Assembly: GCA_907165135.1 (NCBI GenBank) | Contig: OU015566.1 | Span: 5,316,157-5,380,156 of the forward strand | Direction of reading: 5' to 3' | From: Oikopleura dioica | Taxonomy: Eukaryota; Chordata; Appendicularia; Copelata; Oikopleuridae | DNA: 64,000 bases | Shown: positions 35,810-46,184 of the stretch, in pieces | Numbering within the stretch: the stretch's first letter is position 1 | Layout of the letters: each line of letters begins with the position of its first letter | Translations under genes and position numbers: made by a program | The notes under the pieces: model-generated | The model's database searches: none | Told to the model about the DNA's origin: nothing | What the model saw: the letters and a program-made list of their open reading frames with translations, nothing else

Positions 35810-37522
35810 TTATCCTCTGTATTGTCCGCTCATTCGATTTCCGTAGTTGGGCCGAGAGTTCGAACGTGATCCAGAGTTGCCAAAATTTCGGGAGCCAGAG
35901 CCAGAATTATACGATCGGGAATTGCCAGCATAAGCAGAATTGCGAGAATTATACATGGGCTTTCTCGAGGGATATCTGTTGTTCGACGAAGAAGAGCCGG
36001 AATACGACGATCGAGAAGGGGAATTTCTAGCATATGAAGGCTGTCTGTATTGCTTTCGCTGGGGAGCCTGAGACGGTTTGTTTTCTTGGGGGCAGGTGCA
36101 TTCGGGCGAGTTTCCTCTAGATGAAGCTTCTTAGGGGTGAATATTTATATTATGCTTATTTATAAATTTAAAGAAATTGTGAAGGAAAAATTGAACCCAG
36201 GCCTTGTGAGCTCGAATTTGGTCTTTTGTAGGAAGACCCAGTTAATGACCCAGAGCTTCTTTGATTGCCATAAGATCCACGAGAATAACCTGATGACGAT
36301 GATCTACCGCCTGATGAATAGGACGATCTTGATGATGATGAGGAGGAGGATTTCGTTCGCGAAGAGGATCCAGAAACTTTGGCCCACTGAGGGAAAGGGC
36401 CCATTTTCTCCGGAAAAAACATGTGATTCATCAACTCGTCAAAACCCTTGAAAGTGCTGGCATTTGGCGGCCTATTTTGGGGATTCCACTGGCCAAAGTG
36501 TTTCTGAGCATCTGGTGAAAAAACAGGCGCAAATCCCATCGTCAAGGTATTATCATCTGACTTGCCATCTTTCGAAGCCCAGGAAGCAACTCCATACGTT
36601 TTCATTTTGCCACCCTCGCCCTTGCAGAAAATCGGCCCACCGGAGTCGCCCGCACCGACGATTGCCCTGTTGCTGTTTCTGAAGAGCAGACAGTTTTTGC
36701 CGGATCTCTTGTTGCAGTTCCAAATTGTTCGGAAGCCGGATGTTTTTGGACTCTCGGAGACGAAGGTCACTGTTCCTTCTTTGAGAACCTCTAGAAATGG
36801 GTTAAGAAAATGGTCGATAGAATAGGTACGTACCTGAAAATTGACCTTTGACATCTGTTATGCCGTTGCCAATAATTGTGCATTTATTATTTGATCCGTT
36901 CTTAAAAGTTATTTTGGAGCAAAAAACTAATTGATCGAGCTTACCAATAAATTTTCCTCGAATTCTTTCCAAGTAGCAAGCTCGGCCTTCGCAGCAGTTC
37001 TTCCAAGGGGAATCGGTTTCGCCAACTTGACGATTGCCCAGTCATTGTCCCAAATCTTCTCGTCCCATTTGCTGTGCGAGCTGCCCGTGAGCTTCCTGCC
37101 GAGCAGTTTGACGCTTTTGATTCCGACCGTGTTGGTGCGTTTTTCGCTGCTTGAAAGGTGCTCCGCTCGCTTGTTCGTTCCAAAGGCGACGAGATCACTA
37201 GTTCGGGGTTTGCAGTGAGCAGCGGTTAGGATTGTTGTTTCGTCCAGAATCGATCCGCCGCTAGAAATTGAGTTGAAAAATTGTCGAACTCGTTGTTGTT
37301 CTCAAATATTTTTGATCATCCATGTTTTCGAGAAATTCAAAAGGGAAAAAATCCCTCTTTTTTTGTTTTTCTTTACCAGTAATGCTGATTAAACCGCAAC
37401 ATCGCGACATAAGAGGGATATTTGGTTGCACTGCGAACTTTCGTTCCTCCCCTGACTCTTCCTCGTTTCTTTCTCTTTGCATCAGCCGCAAGAAAAAGTA
37501 GAAAAACGCTCAACAATCTCAT
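35810..37522 (-). CDS. Trypsin-fold serine protease with long Ser/Arg/Tyr/Asn-rich tail
   Basis: Start at 37522 gives signal MRLLSVFLLFLAADA, then an activation-like site GRVRGGTKV. Triad residues are His in TAAHC, Asp in NDWAIVKL and Ser in GAGDSGGP. Six residues before Ser is Ile rather than Asp, so trypsin specificity is not expected, and the usual Cys before GDSGGP is missing. After the protease domain comes a conserved block (HFGQWNPQNRPPN), then about 200 residues of Ser/Gly/Arg/Tyr/Asn-rich low complexity (e.g. RSSYSSGGRSSSSGYS) to the stop at 35810. The tail is interrupted by an intron with a GC donor (CAAG|GCCTGG near 36205), shared with the decayed paralogue. A structural, adhesive or house/mucus role for the tail is speculation. 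Confidence 0.75.
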
Positions 37523-37699
37523 TTTTTGTCTCTCTTTTCTGACGCTGGGGGACATTTTAGCGAGAGGACAACAGCTTTTCTAGAGATTTTTACGAGTTAA
37601 AATTGAAATTTCAAATTTGAATTTTCCGAAAAATATTTATTTTTGATAACAGGGCAGTTTAAATGTGAAAACAGTGAAATTCGCAGATAGCATGATTTC
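37523..37699. other. Short spacer
   Basis: Region between the protease start and the end of its decayed duplicate. AT-rich, nothing supportable. Confidence 0.3.
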
Positions 37700-39085
37700 C
37701 TATCCTCCGGGTCTGTATCGACCACTGATTCGATTTTGATAGTTTGGCCTGGCGTTTGAGCTTGATGATCCAGAGTTGCCAGAATTTCGCGAACCGTAGG
37801 CAGATTTTGGAGGATTGTAGGGAGACGCTCGGTTCGTGTACCAATTGGTATTCGAATACCAAAATTGGTATTCAAATACCAAAATTGGTATTCGAATACC
37901 AAATTTCCTCAAAAAGTCCAAATTTGATGTACCTAAAGAGACCCTATGCGCTCCGCGCCTATCTTGTAGGAACCTTTGGGAGTAGTTAAGTAATTTTTTG
38001 AAGGAAAAAATATGATCCGGTAAAAAAAATATGGCATTCGAATACCAATTTTTGGTATTCGAATACCAAAAAATTTTGGTACACGAATCGAGCGTCCCCG
38101 GGATTGTAAGATGGTTTCCTCGGAGAATATTTTGAGTATTGATTCTGGTAGGATGAGCCAGAGGGAGAGTCAGAGTTATAAGATCGGGAATTGCCAGCGT
38201 AACCAGAATTGCGAAAATTATAAACTGGTTTTCTCGAGGGATATCTGTTGTTCGATGAAGAAGGGCTGGAATACGGCGATCGAGAAGCGGGATTTCTGGC
38301 ATATGAAGGGGGTGGCTTGTACTGAGGCTGACTGTATTGGCTTCTCTTGGGTGCCTGAAGAGGCTTGTTTCGTTGAGGGCAATAAGAGCATCGGGGCAAT
38401 TTTCCACCGGTCGTGCCTTTTGTGGGTTTATATTTTTATGCTATTCGAAAGAAGATTCATAAAAATTGAGCCCTGCCTTGCGAACGCGAATTTTGATTCT
38501 GGTAGGAAGATCCAGAGAAAGAACTTCTTCCACTTTGATAAGAACCAGTTGAATAACCTGATGAGGAGCCTGAGGATGCAGAACCTTTGGCCCAGTCCAG
38601 CAGTTCTTTCTTGAAAAAATAATATTCCAGCATTTTGTCGAAGCCCTGGAAAGTGTTCACATTCGGCGGCCTGTTTTGAGGATTCCACTGGCCGAGATGT
38701 TTCTGCGCCTCTGGAGAGAAAACAGGAGCCCATGAATCTTTTTTGAAGGTCAATTGCCGGACCGTTCGTCGCCAAAGAGGCCACTCCAAACACTTTCATT
38801 TTGCCACCATCGCCTTTGCAGAACATTTTTATTTATTTCATTGTCTACCTGCAGATCCGCCGGCTGTTTGGATGTACGGTTTTTTGGCTACGGTTAGCAT
38901 ATCCTATGATTGAATTGACTTTCCGACAAGCGGTGATTTTTTGGCGGCGCGGCGGGGCCTACAATTGTAAGCTCTGAAATTACCGGCTCAGAAGAGTTTT
39001 AGACGAATTCTGTTTAATAGCGGCAATCAGACTCACTTTCTTCCAAGTTACTAGTCTGCGCTCGCTCCTGCTGACCAACTACAGT
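37700..39085 (-). pseudogene. Decayed duplicate of the tailed serine protease
   Basis: Homologous segments are collinear with the 35.8-37.5 kb gene. VTWKK (about 39055) matches ATWKE, TIVG (about 38960) matches TIIG, and the block MFCKGDGGKMKVFGVAS (38826) matches IFCKGEGGKMKTYGVAS. APVFSPEAQKHLGQWNPQNR and the Ser-rich tail down to YRPGG (37700) also match. Damage: exons with catalytic His and Asp are not found, and the GDSGGP Ser region is replaced by stops (AGGTAGACAATGAAATAAAT). A frameshift separates the VAS block from the APVFSPEAQ block, and a 281-bp transposon-like element interrupts the tail. The GC donor (GCAAG|GCAGGG) survives. A truncated expressed tail cannot be excluded. Confidence 0.75.
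37820..38100. mobile_element. 281-bp element with GGTATTCGAATACC subrepeats and 8-bp duplication
   Basis: Termini GGGAGACGCTCGGTTCGTGTACC and the inverse of CGGGGACGCTCGATTCGTGTACC. Flanked by 8-bp direct copies GGATTGTA (37812-37819 and 38101-38108). Each arm carries copies of the perfect palindrome GGTATTCGAATACC (three left, two to three right). The core contains TATGCGCTCCGCGCCTATCT. It sits within the Ser-rich tail sequence of the protease pseudogene. Non-coding; hAT-like by duplication length. Confidence 0.85.
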
Positions 39086-39156
39086 GACTCTTAAATCTTG
39101 TAAAGAGAGGCTGAAGAGATTCGCACCTTGTCCAACAATTCAAATAACGAGAGAAA

Positions 39157-40751
39157 ATGATTTTAACGATTTTCGTTTTTCTTTTTCGAGGTATTTTTAT
39201 GATCGGAAAAATCCGGCAAGACGGTAACGAAATTTGAACTTTCAATTTTAGCCGGGTCTTGTATCAAATGCGAGTGTTTGTCTAATACGTTTACGAGCGA
39301 GTCTTCCGGAAAAATAGGAAAGGTCATTTTCATTGGTGATAGCCTTAATTTCTTGTCGGAAAGTGACCGAAAAAAGTGATCAACACAACTCACAATTCCT
39401 GTCCTTACACCCCTGCCAGTAGTTCCGATGATCCTCACGACGAAAACAGAATCACTTCGTTTTTCGACGAAGAAACAAAAAAATATTTTTGCGAAGTCAA
39501 TGACGGATTCTGCTTTGAAAAGTCGCATTGGAGGCCGATAAACAGAACCCTCGATGAAAATGGATATCCTTGCCACGAGAGAAACTGCTCTGTCCAGCTT
39601 TACTCCGTCAAGGGCTGCGCGAAGAGGGAGACAGAAAATGATGGATACGAGCATATGTGCAGGTAGACAATGAGATTTATCAACATTAACGATTCTGCCA
39701 GCGGAAAATACGGCGAAGATTTAAAACGAAAAGACGGGTCTTTTCTCCTCAAACGCGATTTCGAAATGACCGGGATCGCCCATGTGCCCCTTGCTTCTTA
39801 CTGCGACCCTATCTGCACCGGACTTGACTGGAACCAAGACAATAGTAAAATAAGAAATCATCAATGCTCGGAAGAACGAAATATTTGCTCCTTCTCGAGG
39901 ATTTTCTGCTGCGAAGAGGATTTGTGCAACACGGAAGAAAGAAAACGGGAACTTTATTTTGGAAAGACATTTCATCAGTGGCAAGGTAAATCAATAATTT
40001 TCTTTACATTTCATATAGATGGAACAACTGATATTCGTTGTGATTTCATTTTACTATTAAGGGGGTAGAAACAGCTTTCTCGATTTTGGACTGTAGCTAC
40101 ATAAAAGAAAACATAAGATTTATTAATGTTAACGGAAATTCCTCATAAATGTTCGTAGAAAAGGGGTTGAGGTTTACAAAACTGTGAATGAAATTTATTT
40201 AACTATTAAGTGACACGAGATATTCGTGTTTGAAAAGTGGCGAAAATCGAGAATTTCGGAGAGATGAGTTGCTTCTGAGCCCGTCTACTCAAAAATTTGA
40301 TAACTAAAACTAATTTCGAGGAAGATTTTCCTAGATCTAAGATGTATCTATCTAAATCTGAAGAGAAAATTTAAAAATGTAACATTCTCTTGTCTGTAGC
40401 GCCGGTCAAAAATCGCCTTTTTCGGGAAAAAGCTGTTTCTACCCCCTTAATCTCTCATAAATCCAGTTAAAAAACCGAAAAGAATCATTTTTGAAGCATC
40501 AATTTCAGACCGAAGCTGAATAAATAAGGCTTGATAAAGATCGAACCGCTGAATTTTTCAATCTTGATCCCTTATTATTTTACGGTTCGAGCCATTTCAA
40601 TGGTTTGATTTTAATAATTATAGTTATTTCAGACGAGCTTGAAAACTCGATGGTAAAAATGCGAAGAGAAGTGTTTCAAAAAATTTCTGCATCAAAAAGT
40701 TCAAAAATTTCATTCACGCTACTTTCCGTTCTTCTTCTTGCAATAAAGTAA
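39157..40751 (+). CDS. Ly6/uPAR-like GPI-anchored protein
   Basis: Five exons: 39157-39190, 39252-39335, 39377-39662, 39702-39985 and 40633-40751. Total 807 nt, 268 aa. Two introns are only 39-41 nt, and the 39-nt one (39663-39701) carries an in-frame TAG. The N-terminal signal is MILTIFVFLFRG. Cysteine pattern: CIKCEC, later CSVQLYSVKGCAK, and the diagnostic CCEEDLCNT of three-finger Ly6/uPAR domains. The C-terminus is hydrophobic (KISFTLLSVLLLAIK stop), fitting a GPI-attachment signal. Cell-surface location is inferred. The insert between the first and later Cys is longer than usual. The last intron carries a TTAA element. Confidence 0.8.
40061..40446. mobile_element. TTAA-flanked MITE in Ly6-like gene intron
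   Basis: 386 bp bounded by TTAA on both sides (40057-40060 and 40447-40450), with inverted ends GGGGGTAGAAACAGCTTT. No coding capacity. A TTAA duplication is typical of piggyBac-group non-autonomous elements, although the terminal GGGGG differs from the usual CCY end. Confidence 0.8.
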
Positions 40752-40818
40752 CAAATTATTACTCATAATTCTTGAAATACATTCTCGATCATTTATTTTA
40801 GTGAGATTGACAAACATG

Positions 40819-43373
40819 TCAATTTATAGCTCTATCGGAGGAAGTATCATTTTTCGACGTGAAGGAGTCACCAGAATTGTTAGGGTTGTCTCTCGCCAAA
40901 AATCTCTTCGCAACAACGAGATTATAAATCGGTAGAAAAACGCAGGCAGCGCAGGCAATTCCAAGCGAAAATGAAACTGGGATAAAATCCATTTCGCCAT
41001 CACTTCCCTTTCATGGTTTAATGAAGACTGAAAATACTCGTGTTTTCAGGCCGTTAAGGAGGTCGATATCAAGAAAAAAATTTTTAATTTTTTCGCTTCA
41101 AACTTTTTCTACGTATAGTTTCGAGGTCAAGGAGAAAACTTGTAAGCAAAAATTTTTTAATTAGACCACGTGATTTTTCACAAAATCGCCTCTTAAATCT
41201 CGAAAATTTGCCCTTTTTATAATAGATCGACCAATTTTTAGTAATTAAATAATTAATTACTTAGTTTTCGTCAAAAAAACATTAACAGAAACCCCTGGGA
41301 ACATTTATAGAATGATTTTAATACTGCTGAATACAAATTCAAAATTTTATATTTTCGTTGAAAATCGCGAAAAACAGGAAATCGATTTTTTTCTAAAAAA
41401 ATTTTTGAAATTTTAAATTCTGGCCTTCATAGGATCTAGACAAGGGTCTTATCTAACTTCTCAGAAGAAAATAAATTCCGCCCAATATAAGGGTTTCGAG
41501 AAAAGTCTGCCAAGAAAACGGTCATTTTTAGCGATTTCCGAATCTTCAACGCCATTTTTTACGATTTTTTTCTGGAGATTTGGAAATCGGCCTTCCATAG
41601 GCACGAGTTAAGGGCCTCAACTCTTTATTAAAACAAAAAAATCATCGGTCATTATCTTAGGATTGGGAGAAAAGTCTGCCAGAAAATCCCGATTCTTGAT
41701 ATCTACCTCCTTAAACCAGTTCCTGGATGAGTGTGAATAAGGGCTCAATCGTGTATTGAGTCCCAGCAAGCATGAAAATGACGATTCCAAATAGCAGGCC
41801 AAAGTGCTCGGTTGGAAACTGCTGGAATAGATACATGCTTCTTGAGATGAAATAGATTGTCCTGAAGTTCCAAATTCAAGCAAGGAGAAACACAAAAAGG
41901 CTCACCTCAAAAAAGAGAACTCGATGACCAGAGCCGTGGCATTACTTTCTGAGCCAAGAATGCACATTTGAAAGGAAAGAGCAGCGCACAGCGAGACAGT
42001 CAGAAGAGAGAACCAAATGAGGCCAAAGTATTCGGCTTTCAGTTTTTCCTTGCAAATCCATTTTTCCAGCGCTTTCAAGAACATGCCTTCAGATAAGGAA
42101 TTATTTTGAAATGCCTTGAACATGGTTGATTACCGGGCAGTGGACAGATAACCATGCTGGCAAAATACATGATCCCATAGATGTCCATGTTTTTCGAGAC
42201 TAGCTCACTTGCTTCGTCTTCAGGCAGATCTTGAAATGTCCACTTGAGCCACGGGAGAATCCAGATTTGAAATGATGCAATTCGCACGGTACTGATGATC
42301 GAAAATATGTTGAAGAGTAGAAAATTGAGACTGAAGACGGACTTTTTGTACTCCTGCCACGTGACCGGCTTCGCTTCTTCAGTTTTAGTCTCGGCGACTT
42401 CGATCTTGGTGCTTTTGCAGAGGCCGCCAACAAACGAGTCTGATAGTACAGTGTAGTTTTCTTCTTTTCGAACATCAAAGCGAGGACAGAAAAAGAAAAG
42501 CTTGACCCAGATGAGACTTACTCCCATTGTATAGTAAGCGAACATTTGTGGTACTGTCACGCTGGGAAGATCTGCGTCGTAGATGAATTTGAAGGCAAGG
42601 AAAACGCCGGCTGAAAATGTAAAGAAAGTTTCTAGCGCGTTCTCCAACACCTGAAGCGTCGAAGAAACCATTAATCAGGCCGAGCGAGATTCCAGAGGCG
42701 TTGGGAAAAAGTGCGCATTGTTCACGGATATTAATGACGATGTACATTGTCGCTGAGACACCCATCAGCTGCCATGCTCCCCAAAGCAAGTACGGATTCG
42801 TCTCTAAGATTCAACGCTAGTGCCAGCTTGGTCCAAGTCTCACCGTAAAGACACATGCAGACAAGTCCCCCAGTGGTGAAAAGAACGCAAATAAAGCGAC
42901 AAACAAATATTCCGAATCGGTTTAAAATTGGGTCGAGCATCAGCACAGTTAAACTTGTACTGAGAAGAAACCATGTGTAAATAGAGTTGAATTCTGCTTG
43001 AGATCTTTGAAGAAGATCAGTAATGATAGTCTCGAAAGAGAACTTACTCTGGACAAGGAACTCTTGTTAGTTCTTCTGGGCAGCTGACATGTAGAGCGTT
43101 ATTGTCGCAGTTGGTAGTTTCGCAGGTGAAATTACATTTTGTGATGTGCTCCGGCTCCATTGGGTCGTAACATAGTTCCATCCAAAAAACTCCTTCAAGC
43201 TCTCACTGCGGATCAAAAAATCGAAAGAGCTCCTTCAATTCTTATCTCTATTTCTGACCCAACTCTAAGATGTACTGAACAAAGCCGAATCCATAAACAA
43301 CGCCGGCATAGAAGAGCACTTCGCACATCGAAAGAAAAAAAGATATTCCATTTGAAATGAGAAAATCTCTCAT
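40819..43373 (-). CDS. SLC43: SLC43-family major-facilitator transporter
   Basis: Eight exons: 43259-43373, 43048-43201, 42844-43004, 42651-42803, 42134-42610, 41906-42086, 41717-41861 and 40819-41007. Total 1575 nt, 524 aa, normal length for SLC43 amino-acid/nucleobase transporters. Membrane helices are visible throughout. TM1 is GISFFLSMCEVLFYAGVVYG, followed by a Cys-rich extracellular loop with glycosylation sequons (NFTC). The motif DPILNRFGIFVCR links TM2 and TM3, and GLINGFFDAS is typical of the family. A charged central cytoplasmic loop precedes the C-terminal half; the last helix is FSLGIACAACVFLPIYNLVV. Plasma-membrane facilitative transport is expected. The substrate cannot be assigned between amino acids (A1/A2-like) and nucleobases (A3-like). 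The last intron contains a TTAA element. Convergent with the Ly6-like gene, 67 bp apart. Confidence 0.9.
41058..41710. mobile_element. TTAA-flanked MITE in last SLC43 intron
   Basis: 653 bp between TTAA at 41054-41057 and TTAA at 41711-41714. Inverted ends are GGAGGTCGATATCAAGAA and GGAGGTAGATATCAAGAA. On the gene strand it starts two bases after the intron's GT, reading GT|TTAA. Removing it would leave an intron of about 54 nt, in line with its neighbours. AT-rich and non-coding. Confidence 0.8.
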
Positions 43374-43930
43374 TTTTGTGTCCAGCGTAAATTCGCTTTT
43401 GCCAACGTTTTATCCGCTACATTGGCTCCAGAACTTCCTTAAAAGATTGATGTGAATAGAAATGGGTCACTTTATTTTGTTGATTTTTGTCAAATTTTCT
43501 CATTTTATCAAATAATTTTCTTGCAATTCAGTCAATTGTAAAATTTCAAGGACACACTTCAAAAAGTCTTTATAGGCTATAATAAGCCGCTATAAGATTC
43601 TGAAAAATAGAAGTGTCATGGAAAGAAAATTTATTTACCTTGGCCGGGTAAGGTATGGCATTATTATAGATAATAAACCGCTTGTATTTTTTGAAGGAAC
43701 GATGCGAAAGGTTTCAAAGGATATGATCTCAAAAGCAGTAATACTTAGCTTTTAAAATTTTGCTGATGTCGGCCGAAATCTCCCAAATCGACCACACCTA
43801 CTGTAAATATCAAATGATTACCGTAACTATGCAACGTCAATATTGCTTGTAGAGTATTCCTACAGCTATTTCTTTAGCGAGGAAATTTTTGAGAAACATA
43901 TTTTGAACTCGACTCATTTATAACCTTACC
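43374..43930. other. Divergent spacer
   Basis: 557 bp between SLC43 and a small plus-strand membrane-protein gene. Presumed promoters; no specific motif identified. Confidence 0.35.
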
Positions 43931-44334
43931 ATGATTGAAACGAGATGGAAAAATCACGAAAGAGATTGCTCTCTTATTTTGTTTGTTCTGTCCGGGATAT
44001 TTTTTTATACTTGGATATCTCTTTTAAATTTCGATCTCAGCGATGATAATCAGAAAATAAATAATGTAAGTTTTCTCTTGAAAACTGAAAATCGAAGCTA
44101 ATCTATCTGAATTTTAAGAGAAACAATAGTTTTTTGAATGATTTAAAAGCTGTATTGATGCAAATCTTTGATTTTATATTATCTTTGTTGAAGGAAATAA
44201 TTTTTACGAACTCTTCTACGAATTTTACTTCAACAACAATCGATGAACGTCCTTTACATCATGAACTTTTCAACAAGACAACCACCGACTCTGATGATGA
44301 AACAACGTTTCCAAAAACTTTTAGTCTTCAATAA
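43931..44334 (+). CDS. Small single-pass membrane protein, unknown
   Basis: Two exons, 43931-44065 and 44119-44334, GT-AG. 351 nt gives 116 aa. The N-terminus is basic, then a single hydrophobic helix (SLILFVLSGIFFYTWISLL), then an amphipathic segment and a Ser/Thr-rich, acidic tail with N-glycosylation sequons (NFTST). An AATAAA overlaps the stop. No family recognised. Support is from splice phase agreement and the hydrophobic helix only. Confidence 0.45.
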
Positions 44335-46184
44335 ACGAGTTCATTTACTGTGTCTATAAGTGTCATTAAACGATTCAGAACTATAAAATTCACACTTAAA
44401 TAAATTTTCCTCCTTTTCTGTGGGGTACACCGACGAAAATTTCATTTACCGTCCAAATCCATGAAAACAAGCGCCTTATCATGATCAACAGACCTTGCGT
44501 TGTTGTATATAACTTGTAAAGATTACTAAAATGCACCTCATGGTGCAATAAAAACGCCTTAGTTTATAATACCTCCAGGTAAATAATGACAGGCTTGATC
44601 AGACTGAGTGCAGCAACGACTCCAAAGTGTCGTAAAGCAATCTAATCTAAACTTCCTCATGCTACGAAGAGGGGTCATCCGACATTTTCGTCCACCGCAT
44701 ATCTGAGAGACAGACAAATATCTTTGACGAAGGTTTTCTGGTGATGCATTTTTGGTGAAAATGTTTAACAAAATTTCAAGGAGAATAAAAGCGAAATCAG
44801 AGAAATGTTTCTACCACAAATTCTGGCTAGATTCACTCTTTTAATTTAGGGCTAGGGTTAACCTCTTTCGGTGAGGTCTACGAAAAATAGAACTAAAAGA
44901 ACCTCCCCAAATAAAACTTTTCCTGGCATTTTACTTTGAACAAATAACTTTAAAAAAATAAAAATATTATTTTGCCTATAAATTTATTTATAATAATAAT
45001 TATTTATATAAATTTATAAATCTATTTTGCTGATAATTGATGAGTGGCTTTAATGTGAGAATTAAAAACTAATCTTCCAATAAATATTAATGCATGCGCT
45101 CTCATTCTTATGGCCAATGTTAATGCTCTTTTTTCGCGCATTTGGCAGAATGGGAATCTGCCCATTCATCAGATGAAAATTAAAATGAGAGAGTACAAAA
45201 CAGAATGAAAATAATCAGAACGAAACATGTTTAGCCGCTAGGAACGGGACTCAAAGTACTGTAAATAGAAAAGAAAGAACAGTTGTAAATCTATGCTTTT
45301 TACGATTCGAGTCCTCGGTTTAAGTATTTAACGGATCCCCACCGCCGCCAGAAAGTCCGACAAAGGAAGGGGAGTTATGCGTCCTGACCTTTGCCTGAGC
45401 GAGCAGGTGCGCCTGTTCGGACAGCTCTGACGAACAAAAAAGTCAGAGTGATTTGAGCGATTTTCGAGTACTTTTTTTTCTTGAAAAACGTAAATAGAAA
45501 ATGACTCTCGATATGTCCCTAAAGCGGACTTTTTCAAGAAGATTCTCCAATATTGGCAAAAGTAAGTGTACTCTTCCTTGATTTCAGTCGCTTTTTCTCT
45601 GGGATACTCTTAAATTTAACTTCATAAATGCTCTGCTCCATGGCTCGGCAATTTGTTCCTAAAACCTGAGACAGGGTCAAAATCCTGAGTCAGGATTCCT
45701 GAGTCAGGTTTTCGACACAAAATGTAAAGCCATCCTTAAGCCAACCTTGAAAGTCTACTCTTTCTTTGCATGAAAATTTTCTTTATCAAAATTTCTTCAA
45801 ATCATTTAATAAATCATCTGATTAAGAATTATGATCCCCATAAAACCACGGTGGTCCTAAATCGAAAGCAGTCTTTCACCCAAATTAATTAAACTCCCTT
45901 TATTTTCTTCTACTTCCTATTCTGAGCATGCTTTTTACGGCCCGTAAAAGGAATAAAATTACAACCCAACTTTTTTCTATCTTTTTCTGATGTCTTAAGC
46001 TGCTCACGCTTCATGTGATGATAAAAAATCTCTTTACGATGTATACTTTCCCGTTTCAAAGAAACAAGTAGTAAGAAATTGAAGAAAGAGAACTCAGAAT
46101 TTACCCAAAATCAGTTATTTTTTAATTAACCAGGGCAATTCGTTGAATATTGGTTTTTTTGTCCGGAGAAGCCCTTCTCCCGAC
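44335..46184. other. Intergenic stretch with a possible isolated first exon
   Basis: Mostly AT-rich, with a strong A/T palindromic patch at 44960-45030. At 45501-45561 an ATG-initiated run (MTLDMSLKRTFSRRFSNIGK) ends at a good donor (AAAA|GTAAGTG). It resembles a first exon of the downstream gene or of MCTP, but no acceptor gives a consistent frame. Probably an alternative 5' exon or chance. Confidence 0.3.

Noticed and set aside
39377-39985. Internal stop (TAG at 39664) as a sign of a broken Ly6-like gene or stop readthrough
   Set aside because: A 39-nt GT-AG intron (39663-39701) removes it, and the five-exon sum is exactly 269 codons.
44559-44771. 70-aa minus-strand frame with several Cys
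   Set aside because: No start context, splice partners, domain or paralogue; probably chance.
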